Shown piece by piece: positions 37,665-47,834 of a DNA stretch of 64,000 bases. The notes below the pieces were generated by a model. It was not told the DNA's origin, searched no databases, and saw nothing but the letters and a program-made list of their open reading frames with translations. Position 1 is the first letter of the stretch, and every line of letters starts with the position of its first letter. The DNA comes from Roseateles saccharophilus (GTDB lineage: Bacteria; Pseudomonadota; Gammaproteobacteria; Burkholderiales; Burkholderiaceae_C): NCBI RefSeq assembly GCF_004342485.1, contig NZ_SMBU01000003.1:62001-126000 (forward strand). The letters run 5' to 3'. The translations under genes and the position numbers were made by a program.

Positions 37665-38352
37665 AATGCTTCAAACCCTGCACGACACCGACTGGACGCC
37701 GCTCTGGCTCACGCTGCGCGTGGCGAGCCTGGCCACCGCCCTGGCCTGGGTGGCGGGCGTGGGCCTGGGCTGGCTGTTCGCCCGCACCGCACTGCCGGGA
37801 CGGCGATTGCTGGAGGCCGTGTGCATGCTGCCGCTGGTGATGCCGCCCACGGTGCTGGGCTACGGCCTGCTGTTGCTGATGGGGCGGCGCGGCGTGCTGG
37901 GCAGTTGGCTGCGCGAGCACTTCGACTACTCGATCATCTTCACCTGGCATGGCGCCGTGCTGGCCTCGGCCCTGGTCGCGCTGCCGCTGGTGCTCAAGGC
38001 CGCGGGCACCGCCTTCGGCCAGGTGGACCGCACGCTGGAGGCCGCGGCCCGCACGCTGCGCCAGTCGCGGTGGAGCACCTTCGTGCGCGTGACGCTGCCG
38101 CTGGCCTGGCCTGGCATCCTGGCCGGCACGCTGCTGGGCTTCGCACGGGCCATGGGCGAGTTCGGCGCGTCGCTGATGGTGGCCGGCTCCATCCCCGGCC
38201 AGACCCAGACCGCTTCCATGGCCATCTATGACGCCGTACAGGCCGGCCACAACGACGTCGCGCTGGCACTGGCCCTCGTCATTTCCACGCTTTCCGTCCT
38301 CATCCTGGTGGCGTCGCAACGCTTCCTGGGAGGCCAGGCCGTCCAACCCTGA
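37665..38352 (+). CDS. modB: Molybdate ABC transporter permease ModB
   Basis: A 229-residue inner-membrane permease with about five membrane spans. The EAA-loop typical of binding-protein-dependent permeases is present (AAARTLRQSRWSTFVRVTLPLAWPGI). It imports molybdate for FeMo-co and other molybdoenzymes. It is the first gene of modB-modA-modC-modE, an order different from the common modABC. The ATG 37665 lies 10 bp after the ModE-type operator, so repressor binding would block transcription or early elongation. Confidence 0.92.
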
Positions 38353-38362
38353 AGGAGCCGCG

Positions 38363-39108
38363 ATGCCCATCACCCGTCGCCGCCTGGCCCTGCTGGCCTG
38401 CATCGTTCTGCTGCCCAGTTGGGCAATCGCGCAGAGCCTGACCGTCTCAGCCGCCGCCAGCCTGACCGAGGCCTTCAAGGAGATCGGCGCCCGCTTCGAC
38501 GCCGCCCGCGGCGGCAGCACCCGCTTCAACTTCGCAGCCTCCGGCGTGCTCATCACGCAGATCGCGCAGGGCGCGCCGGTGGACGTCTTCGTCAGCGCCG
38601 ATCAGGAGAGCGTGGACCGGGGCGTGAAGGCGGGCCTGCTCGACCCCGCCACGCGGCGCGACTTCGCATCCAACAGCCTCGTGCTGATCGTGCCGGCCCA
38701 GGATGCGCTGGCCATCACCGCGCTGGGCGAGCTGAACCGGGCCGACGTCAGGCGCATCGCCGTCGGAAAACCCGCCACCGTGCCCGTGGGCCGCTACACG
38801 CGCCAGGCGCTGGAGACGGTTGGCCTGTGGACCAGCGTCGAGCCGCGCATCGTCTACGCGAACAGCGTGCGCCAGGTCCTCGACTATGTGGCGCGCGGCG
38901 AGGCCGACGCCGGCTTCGTCTACCGCACCGATGCCGAGCTGGCGCGGGACAAAGTCCGGCAGGTCGTCGTCGTCGCCGGCCACGCGCCGGTGACCTACCC
39001 GGCCGCCGTCGTGCAGGACAGCCGGCAGCAGGCTGCCGCGCGCGCCTTCGTCGACTTCCTCGCCGGGCCCGAGGCCCAGGCCATCCTGGCCCGCCACGGG
39101 TTCGACAA

Positions 39109-39112
<4 letters not shown>
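38363..39112 (+). CDS. modA: Molybdate-binding periplasmic protein ModA
   Basis: A 249-residue periplasmic binding protein. The signal peptide (RRRLALLACIVLLPSWAIAQ) ends near residue 24, and the mature protein begins SLTVSAAASLTEAFKEIGAR, the ModA hallmark. Downstream motifs include GAPVDVFVSADQESVD and GEADAGFVYRTDAEL. It delivers molybdate to ModBC. It lies 10 bp after modB with a GGAGCCGC ribosome-binding site, and overlaps modC by 4 bp. Confidence 0.93.
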
Positions 39113-39892
<780 letters not shown>

Positions 39893-39900
<8 letters not shown>

Positions 39901-40726
39901 GCTCGCGCCTGCGCCGCACGCATCCGACCCTGTTGGGCGGGACACCAGCCTGCTGTCCGGCGAGCTGCGCCTGGCCGGCCGGCTCGACGCGCGCTTCTTC
40001 GCACTGCTGCGGGCAGTGCAGGGCTCGGGCTCGCTGCAGAAGGCAGCCCGAGCGGCCGGCTACAGCTACAAGGGCGCCTGGCTGGTGCTCGAGACCGCCG
40101 GCAACCTGGCCCGCACGCCCCTCGTCGTGTCGCAGACCGGCGGACGGCGGGGCGGCGGCTCGCAGCTCACGCCAGCCGCCGTCGAACTGCTCCACAGCTG
40201 GCAGCAACTCCAGCAGCGCCACCACCGTTTTCTTGCCGAGCAGGACGCCTGGTTGCTCTCTCACCCCCACCTCGTCAACCTCCTCAGGAGCCTCTCGATG
40301 AAAGCCAGCGCCCGCAACCAGTTCTCCGGTACCGTCACCGACGTCAGCCAGGGCCCCGCCACCACCCAGGTCACGCTCGACATCGGCCACGGCCACAGCG
40401 TCACCGCCTCGCTCACCTCGGCCGCCGCCACCCGCCTCGGCGTGGCCGTGGGCCAGCCGGCGTTGGCGCTGGTCAAGTCATCCGAGGTGGTGCTGGTGTG
40501 CGACTTCGCCGGCTACAAGCTGTCGGCCCGCAACCAACTGGCCGGCTCGGTCTCGCGCGTGCAGAAAGGGGCCGTGTCTTCCCTCGTGGGCATCACGCTG
40601 CCCGGCGGCGCCGTCATCACGGCCAGCGTCACCAACGACGCCGTCGATGCGTTGGCCGTGGCCGTCGGCCAGCCGGCCACGGCCAGCTTCAAGGCCTATG
40701 CCGTGATGCTGGCCGTGCCAGCCTGA
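39893..40726 (+). CDS. modE: Molybdate-responsive regulator ModE
   Basis: A 277-residue ModE. The N-terminal winged helix (RFFALLRAVQGSGSLQKAAR, then GYSYKGAWLVLETAGNLA) is followed by two Mop domains starting SARNQFSGTVTDVSQG and SARNQLAGSVSRVQKG. It binds molybdate and represses the mod operon. No ATG fits; TTG 39893, overlapping the modC stop by 8 bp, is the most likely start. Its probable targets are the two palindromes at 37632 and 41318. Confidence 0.9.
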
Positions 40727-40731
40727 GCCTG

Positions 40732-41241
40732 TCACCAGAGCTTGACCACCTCGACCAGCGCGAGATGGCGCACATAGCGCGGGCCCGTGTGCAGATCCTG
40801 CCGGCTGATCAGCGTGAAGGCCCCACGGTGCTCGTGGCTCGGTGCGCAAGGCGAGGCGAAGGCGATCATCACGCCGGCCCCCACCGGCGTGTTGAAAAGC
40901 TCGTTCCACGAGAACAGCGCCCGGTAGCCCTCCGACGATTCGGCCACGATGGCGACACGCTTGAAGTCGGTGCGGTGCTCGAAGGCCGGCTGCGCCTCGT
41001 CGATCAATGGCGCCAGCGGTACGGCCCGCAGGCGCAGGCTGTCGCCATGCGCGCCATCGAAGGTGCAGACCACCTGGAAGTCGACCTCCTCGGCGCCACG
41101 GGCTTGCAGTGCCGGCACGTCCAGGCGCAGCGGCTGGCGCACCCAGCCGCCCACGATGAGCTGCGGCGCCTCAAGGCCGCGACCGGGGCAACGCGGCGCC
41201 CCGGGCCGCGCGACAAAGGAAGTGAGCGAAGTGGCTTGCAT
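40732..41241 (-). CDS. Sulfite-oxidase-type molybdopterin-domain protein
   Basis: A 169-residue protein resembling the oxidoreductase molybdopterin-binding fold of YedY/sulfite oxidase in reduced form: LIVGGWVRQPLRLDVPALQA near the start and VDFQVVCTFDG, with a Cys in the Mo-ligand position, then LRLRAVPLAPLIDEA. No export signal is obvious. The start at 41241 follows CAGGAAC; upstream in-frame sequence is Gln-rich and was excluded. It is divergent from modD across a ModE-type operator, so it is probably molybdate-regulated. Substrate unknown. Confidence 0.65.
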   Translation of the reverse strand: MQATSLTSFVARPGAPRCPGRGLEAPQLIVGGWVRQPLRLDVPALQARGAEEVDFQVVCTFDGAHGDSLRLRAVPLAPLIDEAQPAFEHRTDFKRVAIVAESSEGYRALFSWNELFNTPVGAGVMIAFASPCAPSHEHRGAFTLISRQDLHTGPRYVRHLALVEVVKLW

Positions 41242-41317
41242 GGGTTGTTCCTGCTGCTGCTGTCGAAGGCCCCACGCGGCCGGGCCTTCGACGGTCGTCA
41301 GGTTGTGGCCGCTTTGT

Positions 41318-41341
41318 CGTGATGTCATCACCTACATCACG
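41318..41341. promoter_or_regulatory. ModE-type operator between the molybdopterin-domain gene and modD
   Basis: CGTGATGT-CATCACCT-ACATCACG, the same 8-8-8 layout as the site before modB. It lies 24 bp before the modD ATG and 77 bp before the divergent start. Confidence 0.7.
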
Positions 41342-41364
41342 CATGACCAGGAGTAGCACGCACC

Positions 41365-42225
41365 ATGCCTGACATCAGCTTTCCCGCCCGCCTCGACGAC
41401 AGGCGATTGCTCGCCCTGCTGCAGGAGGACGTGCCGCACGGCGACCTCACCACCGACAGCCTGCCGCTGCGGGCGCGCCGGGCCGAGATGGCCTTCCATG
41501 CGCGCGGCCCGCTGCGCCTAAGTGGCATCGAGGAGGCCGCCCGGTTGTTGACCCTGTGCGGCGCGACGGCGACTCTGGCCCATGCCTCGGGGGAATCGCT
41601 CGGCCACGGCACCGAGCTGCTGCGCGGACAGGGGCCGGCAGCGGCCCTGCTGCGCGCCTGGAAGGTGGCGCAGACCCTGGTGGAGTTCATGTCGGGCATT
41701 GCCGGCGCCACCGCGACGATGGTGGACGCGCTGCGACAAGCCGGCTTCGGTTGCCCCGTGGCCTGCACACGCAAGAGCCCGCCGGGCACGCGGGCGCTGG
41801 CCGCACTGGCGGTGCGCGACGGCGGCGGCATCCTGCATCGGCTCGGCCTGTCCGAAACCCTGCTCGTCTTTCCCGAGCACCGCGCCCTGCTCGCGCCGGA
41901 GGACTGGCCCGGCTGCCTGGCCGGGCTGCGCGAGCGCCAGCCGGAGAAGCGCCTCGTCGTCGAAGTGGGCAGCGCCGAGGCCGCCCTTGAAGCGGCTGCC
42001 GCTGGCGCCGAGGTGCTGCAACTGGAGCGCTTCAGCCCCGCCGAGCTGGCGGCGCTTCGCGACCGGCTGCGGGCTGCCGGCCTGCAGCCGCGGCTGGCAC
42101 CGGCCGGCGGCGTGACCCTGGCCAACGCGGTCGACTACGCCCGCTCTGGCGCAGACCTGCTCGTGACCTCCAGCCCCTATTTCGCGCGCCCGGCCGAGGT
42201 ACAGGTCAGCCTGCGGCAGATCTGA
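41365..42225 (+). CDS. modD: ModD, quinolinate phosphoribosyltransferase-like Mo-transport protein
   Basis: A 286-residue NadC-like protein. LLALLQEDVPHGDLTTDSLP at the N-terminus and CTRKSPPGTRALAALAVRDG in the centre are the ModD versions of NadC motifs. ModD proteins accompany mod operons in diazotrophs; their exact reaction is not established. Real NadC is distinguished by its RKTTPGLR motif, here RKSPPGTR. It is probably expressed from a ModE-controlled promoter. Confidence 0.85.
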   Translation: MPDISFPARLDDRRLLALLQEDVPHGDLTTDSLPLRARRAEMAFHARGPLRLSGIEEAARLLTLCGATATLAHASGESLGHGTELLRGQGPAAALLRAWKVAQTLVEFMSGIAGATATMVDALRQAGFGCPVACTRKSPPGTRALAALAVRDGGGILHRLGLSETLLVFPEHRALLAPEDWPGCLAGLRERQPEKRLVVEVGSAEAALEAAAAGAEVLQLERFSPAELAALRDRLRAAGLQPRLAPAGGVTLANAVDYARSGADLLVTSSPYFARPAEVQVSLRQI

Positions 42226-42482
42226 GCCTTGATTCGGCAGTTAACCGCTCGCTACTTATCGAAAGTCTCAGTGCATCAAGGCCGTCGCGCCGGGGCGGCG
42301 ATCACCACCTCGGTGAGCTGCGCTGCGCGCCCGCTGGTCTGCGCGCCCAACTGCGAATCTAGGCTGAGTGGCGGTTGGCACGGAGGCTGCAACCCCGGGA
42401 CGGGCGGGCGCGTTCGCGTCCGAATCCCGACAAATCGGCCGCCGCGCACAGACGGACGTGCCGAACCACGGAGCCCCGCCCG
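42226..42482. other. Intergenic region carrying the HepT-like gene promoter
   Basis: 257 bp without a gene. It contains a sigma-54 promoter (42376-42391). I found no TGT-N10-ACA site upstream of it. Confidence 0.5.
42376..42391 (+). promoter_or_regulatory. Sigma-54 promoter of the HepT-like/HD gene pair
   Basis: TGGCACGGAGGCTGCA fits the consensus, with CTGCA at -12 and 12 bp between GG and GC. The next ATG is at 42483, leaving a leader of about 80 nt. Confidence 0.7.
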
Positions 42483-42842
42483 ATGTACCTGCGCAGCCTG
42501 TACGACATCGTCATCGACACCGGTGCCAGCATCAGCGAGCTGACGCACGAGATGCAGGGCGAGGACGAGCTGTTCAGGTCCACACTGACGCTGCGCGCCA
42601 TCGAGGCCCAACTTCTGATCATGGCCCACACGCTGGGCAACGTGACGCCACAGCTCCACCAGAAGCTCCACCAGGCCGACTGGGTGGGCTGGGCCGCGCT
42701 GCACGACAAGCTGCGCCGTGGCGTGCAGCCGCGCCGCGAGGAAATCTGGTACGCCGTCAACGGCCTCGTACCCCAGACCCTGGCGCTGTTGCAGGACCTC
42801 AGGCGTCGGCAGCCCCGGCTGTTCGAGTGGTCGCCGGGCTGA
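42483..42842 (+). CDS. HepT-like (DUF86-type) protein, first nif-island copy
   Basis: A 119-residue helical protein with the layout of HepT/DUF86: two long helices (RSTLTLRAIEAQLLIMAHTL), a DWVGW segment, and REEIWYAVNGLVPQTLALLQ at the C-terminus. The catalytic R-X4-H-X-Y of HepT toxins is not conserved (around WAALHDKLRRGVQP), so RNase or adenylylation activity is unlikely. A homologue is at 56199-56552; both share F-x-RS-x-LT, A-x-TL, DW-x2-W and a P-x-LF end. No MNT antitoxin gene is adjacent. The sigma-54 promoter suggests nif co-expression. Confidence 0.55.
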   Translation: MYLRSLYDIVIDTGASISELTHEMQGEDELFRSTLTLRAIEAQLLIMAHTLGNVTPQLHQKLHQADWVGWAALHDKLRRGVQPRREEIWYAVNGLVPQTLALLQDLRRRQPRLFEWSPG

Positions 42843-43670
42843 ATGATGACGAACGTCGACGAGCTGCGCGACCTGCTGCGCAGCAGCGGTGATCCCGGCA
42901 CGGCCTTGCCCGGGTCCGCCCCGCCGCAGGCCGTGCGTCTGGCAGCGGCGCTCGTGTTGCTGATGGCGCGCGGCGGCATCGTGCGCATGAGCCCAGGCGC
43001 ACGCTGGCAGCTCATCGAGGCGGCGCTTCTGGCGCCACAGCCGTCGCTGGCCTTCGAGGCGCTGCGCCGGCACCGCGTGCTCGCCGTTCTGCTGCCGGAG
43101 GTGGCGGCACTGTTCGGCGTACCGCAACTGTCCGACGGGCGCGAGTGGCAGGATGTGGGCGAGCACCAGTGGCGCTTCGTGGACGAAGTGGCTCGCGCGG
43201 GCGCGCCGCCTGCGCTGCGCTTCGCGGCCCTGATGCACAAGATAGGCAAGGCAGGCACGCCCCGCGAGATCTGGCCCAGCCACTACAAGCAGGAACTGCG
43301 CGCCCATGCCGCACTGCAGGCACTGGCCCGGCGCGTCACGGTGCCGGCGCCGGCACTGGCCCTCGCCCACCTGGTGGTGGACGTGCTGGACCGCATCCAC
43401 GCCGTCAGCGACATGCGGGCCGGTCCCATCGCCCAATTGCTCGCACGCCTGCAGGCAGGCGAGCAGCCCGAGCGCTTCGAACAACTGCTGGCCCTGGCCG
43501 CCTGTGACTGGGCGGCCTACCCGGGCCACCACGCAGCCGACTATGCCAAGGCGGCACGGCTGCGCTTGGCCCAGCGGGCCGCCGGGCAGGTGGCCGTTAA
43601 GGGCCTGTCGGCCGACGCGGCGCTGCAGGCCCGTGCCGAGGCCATCCACGCGGCGCTACGGCCGCGCTGA
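42843..43670 (+). CDS. HD-domain protein derived from tRNA nucleotidyltransferase (Cca) C-terminus
   Basis: A 275-residue protein that resembles only the C-terminal half of bacterial Cca: FEALRRHRVLAVLLPEVAAL and FGVPQ, then LRFAALMHKIGKAGTPREIW, then PERFEQLLALAACDWAAYPG. The nucleotidyltransferase head is missing. The HD motif HDLGK of Cca is HKIGK here, and GxHT before it is GEHQ, so metal-dependent phosphohydrolase activity is doubtful. It starts directly after the HepT-like stop (ATG 42843 or 42846), forming a two-gene unit with it. Function unknown. Confidence 0.65.
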   Translation: MMTNVDELRDLLRSSGDPGTALPGSAPPQAVRLAAALVLLMARGGIVRMSPGARWQLIEAALLAPQPSLAFEALRRHRVLAVLLPEVAALFGVPQLSDGREWQDVGEHQWRFVDEVARAGAPPALRFAALMHKIGKAGTPREIWPSHYKQELRAHAALQALARRVTVPAPALALAHLVVDVLDRIHAVSDMRAGPIAQLLARLQAGEQPERFEQLLALAACDWAAYPGHHAADYAKAARLRLAQRAAGQVAVKGLSADAALQARAEAIHAALRPR

Positions 43671-43985
43671 GGCGGGCTGCCAGGCCAGCCAGGCAGCCCA
43701 GCCGCCAGCGAGGTCACACACGGCCGTGAAACCGAAGTCACGAAACATCTGCGCATGGGCGAGGCTCGCATGGCCGTGGTAGCAGTAGACCAGCAAGGGC
43801 CGCGTGCGCGGCTCGCATAGCAGCAGCGCCTCGTGGTAGCGACCGTCCAGGTGCGGGCTGCCGGGCAGGCAGGCCTGGGCATGGGCGGCAGCGTCGCGCG
43901 CGTCCAGCAGCAGGGCCCCGGGATGGGCCTGCAGCCAGGCCGGTAGGTCGGCGGCCTGCAGGCGACGGGTCGCGCCCCCGCTCAC
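43656..43985 (-). CDS. Rhodanese-domain sulfurtransferase
   Basis: A 109-residue single-domain rhodanese. LLLDARDAAAHAQACLPGSP and the active-site loop YCYHGHASLAHAQM with its catalytic Cys are evident. It transfers sulfane sulfur; nif-linked rhodaneses (such as rhdN of Azotobacter) are known. It begins at GTG 43985 and is the last gene of the hemoglobin operon. Its 3' end overlaps the convergent HD-domain gene by 15 bp. Confidence 0.85.
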   Translation of the reverse strand: MSGGATRRLQAADLPAWLQAHPGALLLDARDAAAHAQACLPGSPHLDGRYHEALLLCEPRTRPLLVYCYHGHASLAHAQMFRDFGFTAVCDLAGGWAAWLAWQPASARP

Positions 43986-43995
43986 GGGCCGGGCC

Positions 43996-44589
43996 TCACA
44001 CCGGGCGGTTCTCGTAGATGTTGCGCACCGGGCCCATGGCCTTCACGCCCTCCTCGAAGCTGATGCGCTCAAAGATCCCGGTGAACGCGAGCGCCTTGTC
44101 GGCCACCGCATCGGTCTTGCCGGCGGTGTCCAGCTTCTTCAGCTCGTTCTTCTCGATGTAGAGCAGGGACAGCAGCTCGTTGTAGACGGTGGATTCATCG
44201 ATGGGCAGCACATAGAAGGTGGCGCCACCGAAGTCGACCACGTACTTCTTGCTGATGTCGATGTTGTCGACGAACAGGAAGTACTTGCCCTGGGGGCTGA
44301 GGGTCTCGGCCAGCACCTCGGCCAGCAGTTGGATGTACTCGAAGCTCAGCAGGAAGCCGGCGAAGAAGGCGATGTAGGGCTGGCCTTCATGGGCGACGGC
44401 GATGACCTGGTCGCTGGAGATCTCCGGCGGGCGGGCCTCGTCGGCCATCTTGGCCGGGAACTTCAGTGCGAGGTCGCCGCGGAAGCCCGCGCGGCCGGGC
44501 TTGTGCGTGGCGCCCTTGAGCACGCTGTTCAGCAGCCTGCCCTCCGATTGAAGGCGGGCGAAGGCGGTTTGTTCGAGAGTGGTGGTCAC
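43996..44589 (-). CDS. Unknown protein between hemoglobin and rhodanese genes
   Basis: A 197-residue soluble-looking protein I do not recognise. It contains ISSDQVIAVAHEGQPYIAFF, FLLSFEYIQLLAEVLAETLS, KYFLFVDNIDISKKYVVDFG and LLSLLYIEKNELKKLD, a mixed alpha/beta pattern with more Phe, Tyr, Ile and Lys than its neighbours. The GTG start at 44589 follows TGGAGCACACT. Lying in a sigma-54-driven operon with a truncated hemoglobin and a rhodanese, it may belong to oxygen or sulfur protection of nitrogenase (inference only). Confidence 0.6.
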   Translation of the reverse strand: MTTTLEQTAFARLQSEGRLLNSVLKGATHKPGRAGFRGDLALKFPAKMADEARPPEISSDQVIAVAHEGQPYIAFFAGFLLSFEYIQLLAEVLAETLSPQGKYFLFVDNIDISKKYVVDFGGATFYVLPIDESTVYNELLSLLYIEKNELKKLDTAGKTDAVADKALAFTGIFERISFEEGVKAMGPVRNIYENRPV

Positions 44590-44629
44590 AGTGTGCTCCA
44601 GGCGTTGGGAATCGGGATGGGGGGTGGGT

Positions 44630-45034
44630 TCAGGGTGTGTCGGTGTTGCGCAGGAAGTCGGCCACCTTGTGGAAGGCGGCGTCGAGCTCCGCGCGCAGGC
44701 CGGCGTCGGCACAGGTCTCGGCCAGCGCACGGCGCATGCAGGCCATCCAGGCGTCGCGCGCGGCGCCGTCGATGGCGAAGGCCTGGTGCCGGCGGCGCAG
44801 CTTGGGCGGCCCGCGATCCGGCGTGTACAGCCTGGGACCGCCCATCCATTCGCTCAGATAGCGTGTGAGCAGGCGGCGCGTCGGGCCGAGATCGACCTCG
44901 TGCATGGCGCGTATGGCGCGGGCCTGCGGCAGCTCGTCCATCGCGCGGTAGAAGGCGTCGACGAGGCGTTCGATGGCACCGTGGCCGCCGAGGCGCTCGA
45001 AGTGCGGGTTGGCCGGTGTCGTGGATACGTCCAT
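44630..45034 (-). CDS. Truncated hemoglobin, nif-linked
   Basis: A 134-residue truncated globin, probably group II: FERLGGHGAIERLVDAFYRA at the start, a tail pattern LLTRYLSEWMGGPRLYTPDR and the proximal His region PKLRRRHQAFAIDGAARDAW. Such globins bind O2 or NO and may buffer oxygen around nitrogenase. A sigma-54 promoter lies only about 12 bp upstream of the chosen ATG, implying a very short leader or leaderless mRNA. Divergent from nifH and sharing its NifA site. Confidence 0.85.
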   Translation of the reverse strand: MDVSTTPANPHFERLGGHGAIERLVDAFYRAMDELPQARAIRAMHEVDLGPTRRLLTRYLSEWMGGPRLYTPDRGPPKLRRRHQAFAIDGAARDAWMACMRRALAETCADAGLRAELDAAFHKVADFLRNTDTP

Positions 45035-45040
45035 GCGTAG

Positions 45041-46279
<1,239 letters not shown>

Positions 46280-46289
46280 GCCCGCGTCC

Positions 46290-46308
46290 CCCGGGGCAGC
46301 GCCCCGGG
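46290..46308 (+). terminator. GC-rich hairpin between nifH and nifD
   Basis: A perfect 8-bp stem, CCCGGGGC/GCCCCGGG, with a 3-base loop, 11 bp after nifH and not followed by a T-run. It is better read as an mRNA-stability or partial-termination element that raises NifH over NifDK levels than as a true terminator. Confidence 0.6.
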
Positions 46309-46339
46309 CTGCCCCCTCCCTCGCACCACGGAGCATCAA

Positions 46340-47800
46340 ATGAGCATCACGGTTGAAGACCGCAAGGCCGCGAACAAGGCCCTGATCGACGAAGTCCTCA
46401 AGGCCTATCCCGAAAAGATGGCCAAGCGGCGCGCCAAGCACCTCGGCACCTTCGAAGAAGGCAAGCCCGACTGCGGCGTGAAGTCCAACATCAAGTCCCT
46501 CCCGGGCGTGATGACCATCCGCGGCTGCGCGTATGCGGGCTCCAAGGGCGTGGTGTGGGGGCCGATCAAGGACATGATCCACATCTCCCACGGTCCGGTC
46601 GGCTGCGGCCAGTACAGCTGGGCCGCCCGCCGCAACTACTACATCGGCACCACCGGCATCGACACCTTCGTGACGATGCAGTTCACCTCCGACTTCCAGG
46701 AGAAGGACATCGTCTTCGGCGGCGACAAGAAACTCGACAAAATCATCGACGAGATCCAGGACCTCTTCCCGCTGAACAAGGGCATCTCCATCCAGAGCGA
46801 GTGCCCGATCGGCCTGATCGGCGACGACATCGAGGCCGTCTCCAAGAAGAAGGCCAAGGAGTACGAAGGCCACACTATCGTGCCGGTGCGCTGCGAGGGT
46901 TTCCGCGGCGTGAGCCAGTCGCTGGGCCACCACATCGCCAACGACGCCATCCGCGACTGGGTCTTCGAAGGTAAGACCAAGAAGGAGCGCGAGTTCGTCG
47001 CCACGCCCTACGACGTGGCCATCATCGGAGACTACAACATCGGCGGCGATGCCTGGAGCAGCCGCATCCTGCTGGAGGAGATCGGCCTGCGCGTGATCGC
47101 GCAGTGGTCGGGCGACGGCACCATCGCCGAGCTGGAGAACACGCCTAAGGCCAAGCTCAACGTGCTGCACTGCTACCGGTCGATGAACTACATCAGCCGG
47201 TACATGGAAGAGAAGTACGGCATTCCCTGGGTGGAATACAACTTCTTCGGCCCGACCCAGATCGAGAAGAGCCTGCGTGAAATCGCCAGCCACTTCGACG
47301 ACACCATCAAGGCCAATGCCGAGAAGGTCATCGCCAAGTACCGCCCGCTGGTGGATGCCGTCGTCGCCCGCTACAAGCCGCGCCTGCAGGACAAGACGGT
47401 CATGCTCTACGTCGGCGGCCTGCGTCCTCGCCACGTCATCGGCGCCTACGAGGACCTGGGCATGGAGGTGGTCGGCACGGGCTACGAGTTCGGCCACAAC
47501 GACGACTACCAGCGCACCACCCACTACATCAAGGACTCGACGCTGATCTACGACGACGTGACCGGCTACGAGTTCGAGAAGTTCGTCGACAAGATCAAGC
47601 CCGACCTGATCGGCTCCGGTATCAAGGAGAAGTACGTCTTCCAGAAGATGGGCGTGCCTTTCCGCCAGATGCACAGCTGGGACTACAGCGGCCCGTATCA
47701 CGGCTACGACGGTTTCGCCATCTTCGCCCGCGACATGGACATGGCCATCAGCTCGCCGGTCTGGGGCCTGGCCAAGGCCCCCTGGAAGAAAGCGGCCTGA
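46340..47800 (+). CDS. nifD: Nitrogenase MoFe protein alpha chain NifD
   Basis: The 486-residue alpha subunit holding FeMo-co. P-cluster cysteines are in [21 protein letters not shown] and [12 protein letters not shown]. The FeMo-co Cys ligand is in [18 protein letters not shown] and the His ligand in [14 protein letters not shown]. It belongs to the Mo type (no anfD/vnfD features). The ATG 46340 is 61 bp after nifH; nifK starts 34 bp after its stop. Confidence 0.99.
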   Translation: MSITVEDRKAANKALIDEVLKAYPEKMAKRRAKHLGTFEEGKPDCGVKSNIKSLPGVMTIRGCAYAGSKGVVWGPIKDMIHISHGPVGCGQYSWAARRNYYIGTTGIDTFVTMQFTSDFQEKDIVFGGDKKLDKIIDEIQDLFPLNKGISIQSECPIGLIGDDIEAVSKKKAKEYEGHTIVPVRCEGFRGVSQSLGHHIANDAIRDWVFEGKTKKEREFVATPYDVAIIGDYNIGGDAWSSRILLEEIGLRVIAQWSGDGTIAELENTPKAKLNVLHCYRSMNYISRYMEEKYGIPWVEYNFFGPTQIEKSLREIASHFDDTIKANAEKVIAKYRPLVDAVVARYKPRLQDKTVMLYVGGLRPRHVIGAYEDLGMEVVGTGYEFGHNDDYQRTTHYIKDSTLIYDDVTGYEFEKFVDKIKPDLIGSGIKEKYVFQKMGVPFRQMHSWDYSGPYHGYDGFAIFARDMDMAISSPVWGLAKAPWKKAA

Positions 47801-47834
47801 GGGCCGGCCCACGACACCCTGAAGGAGTAACACC

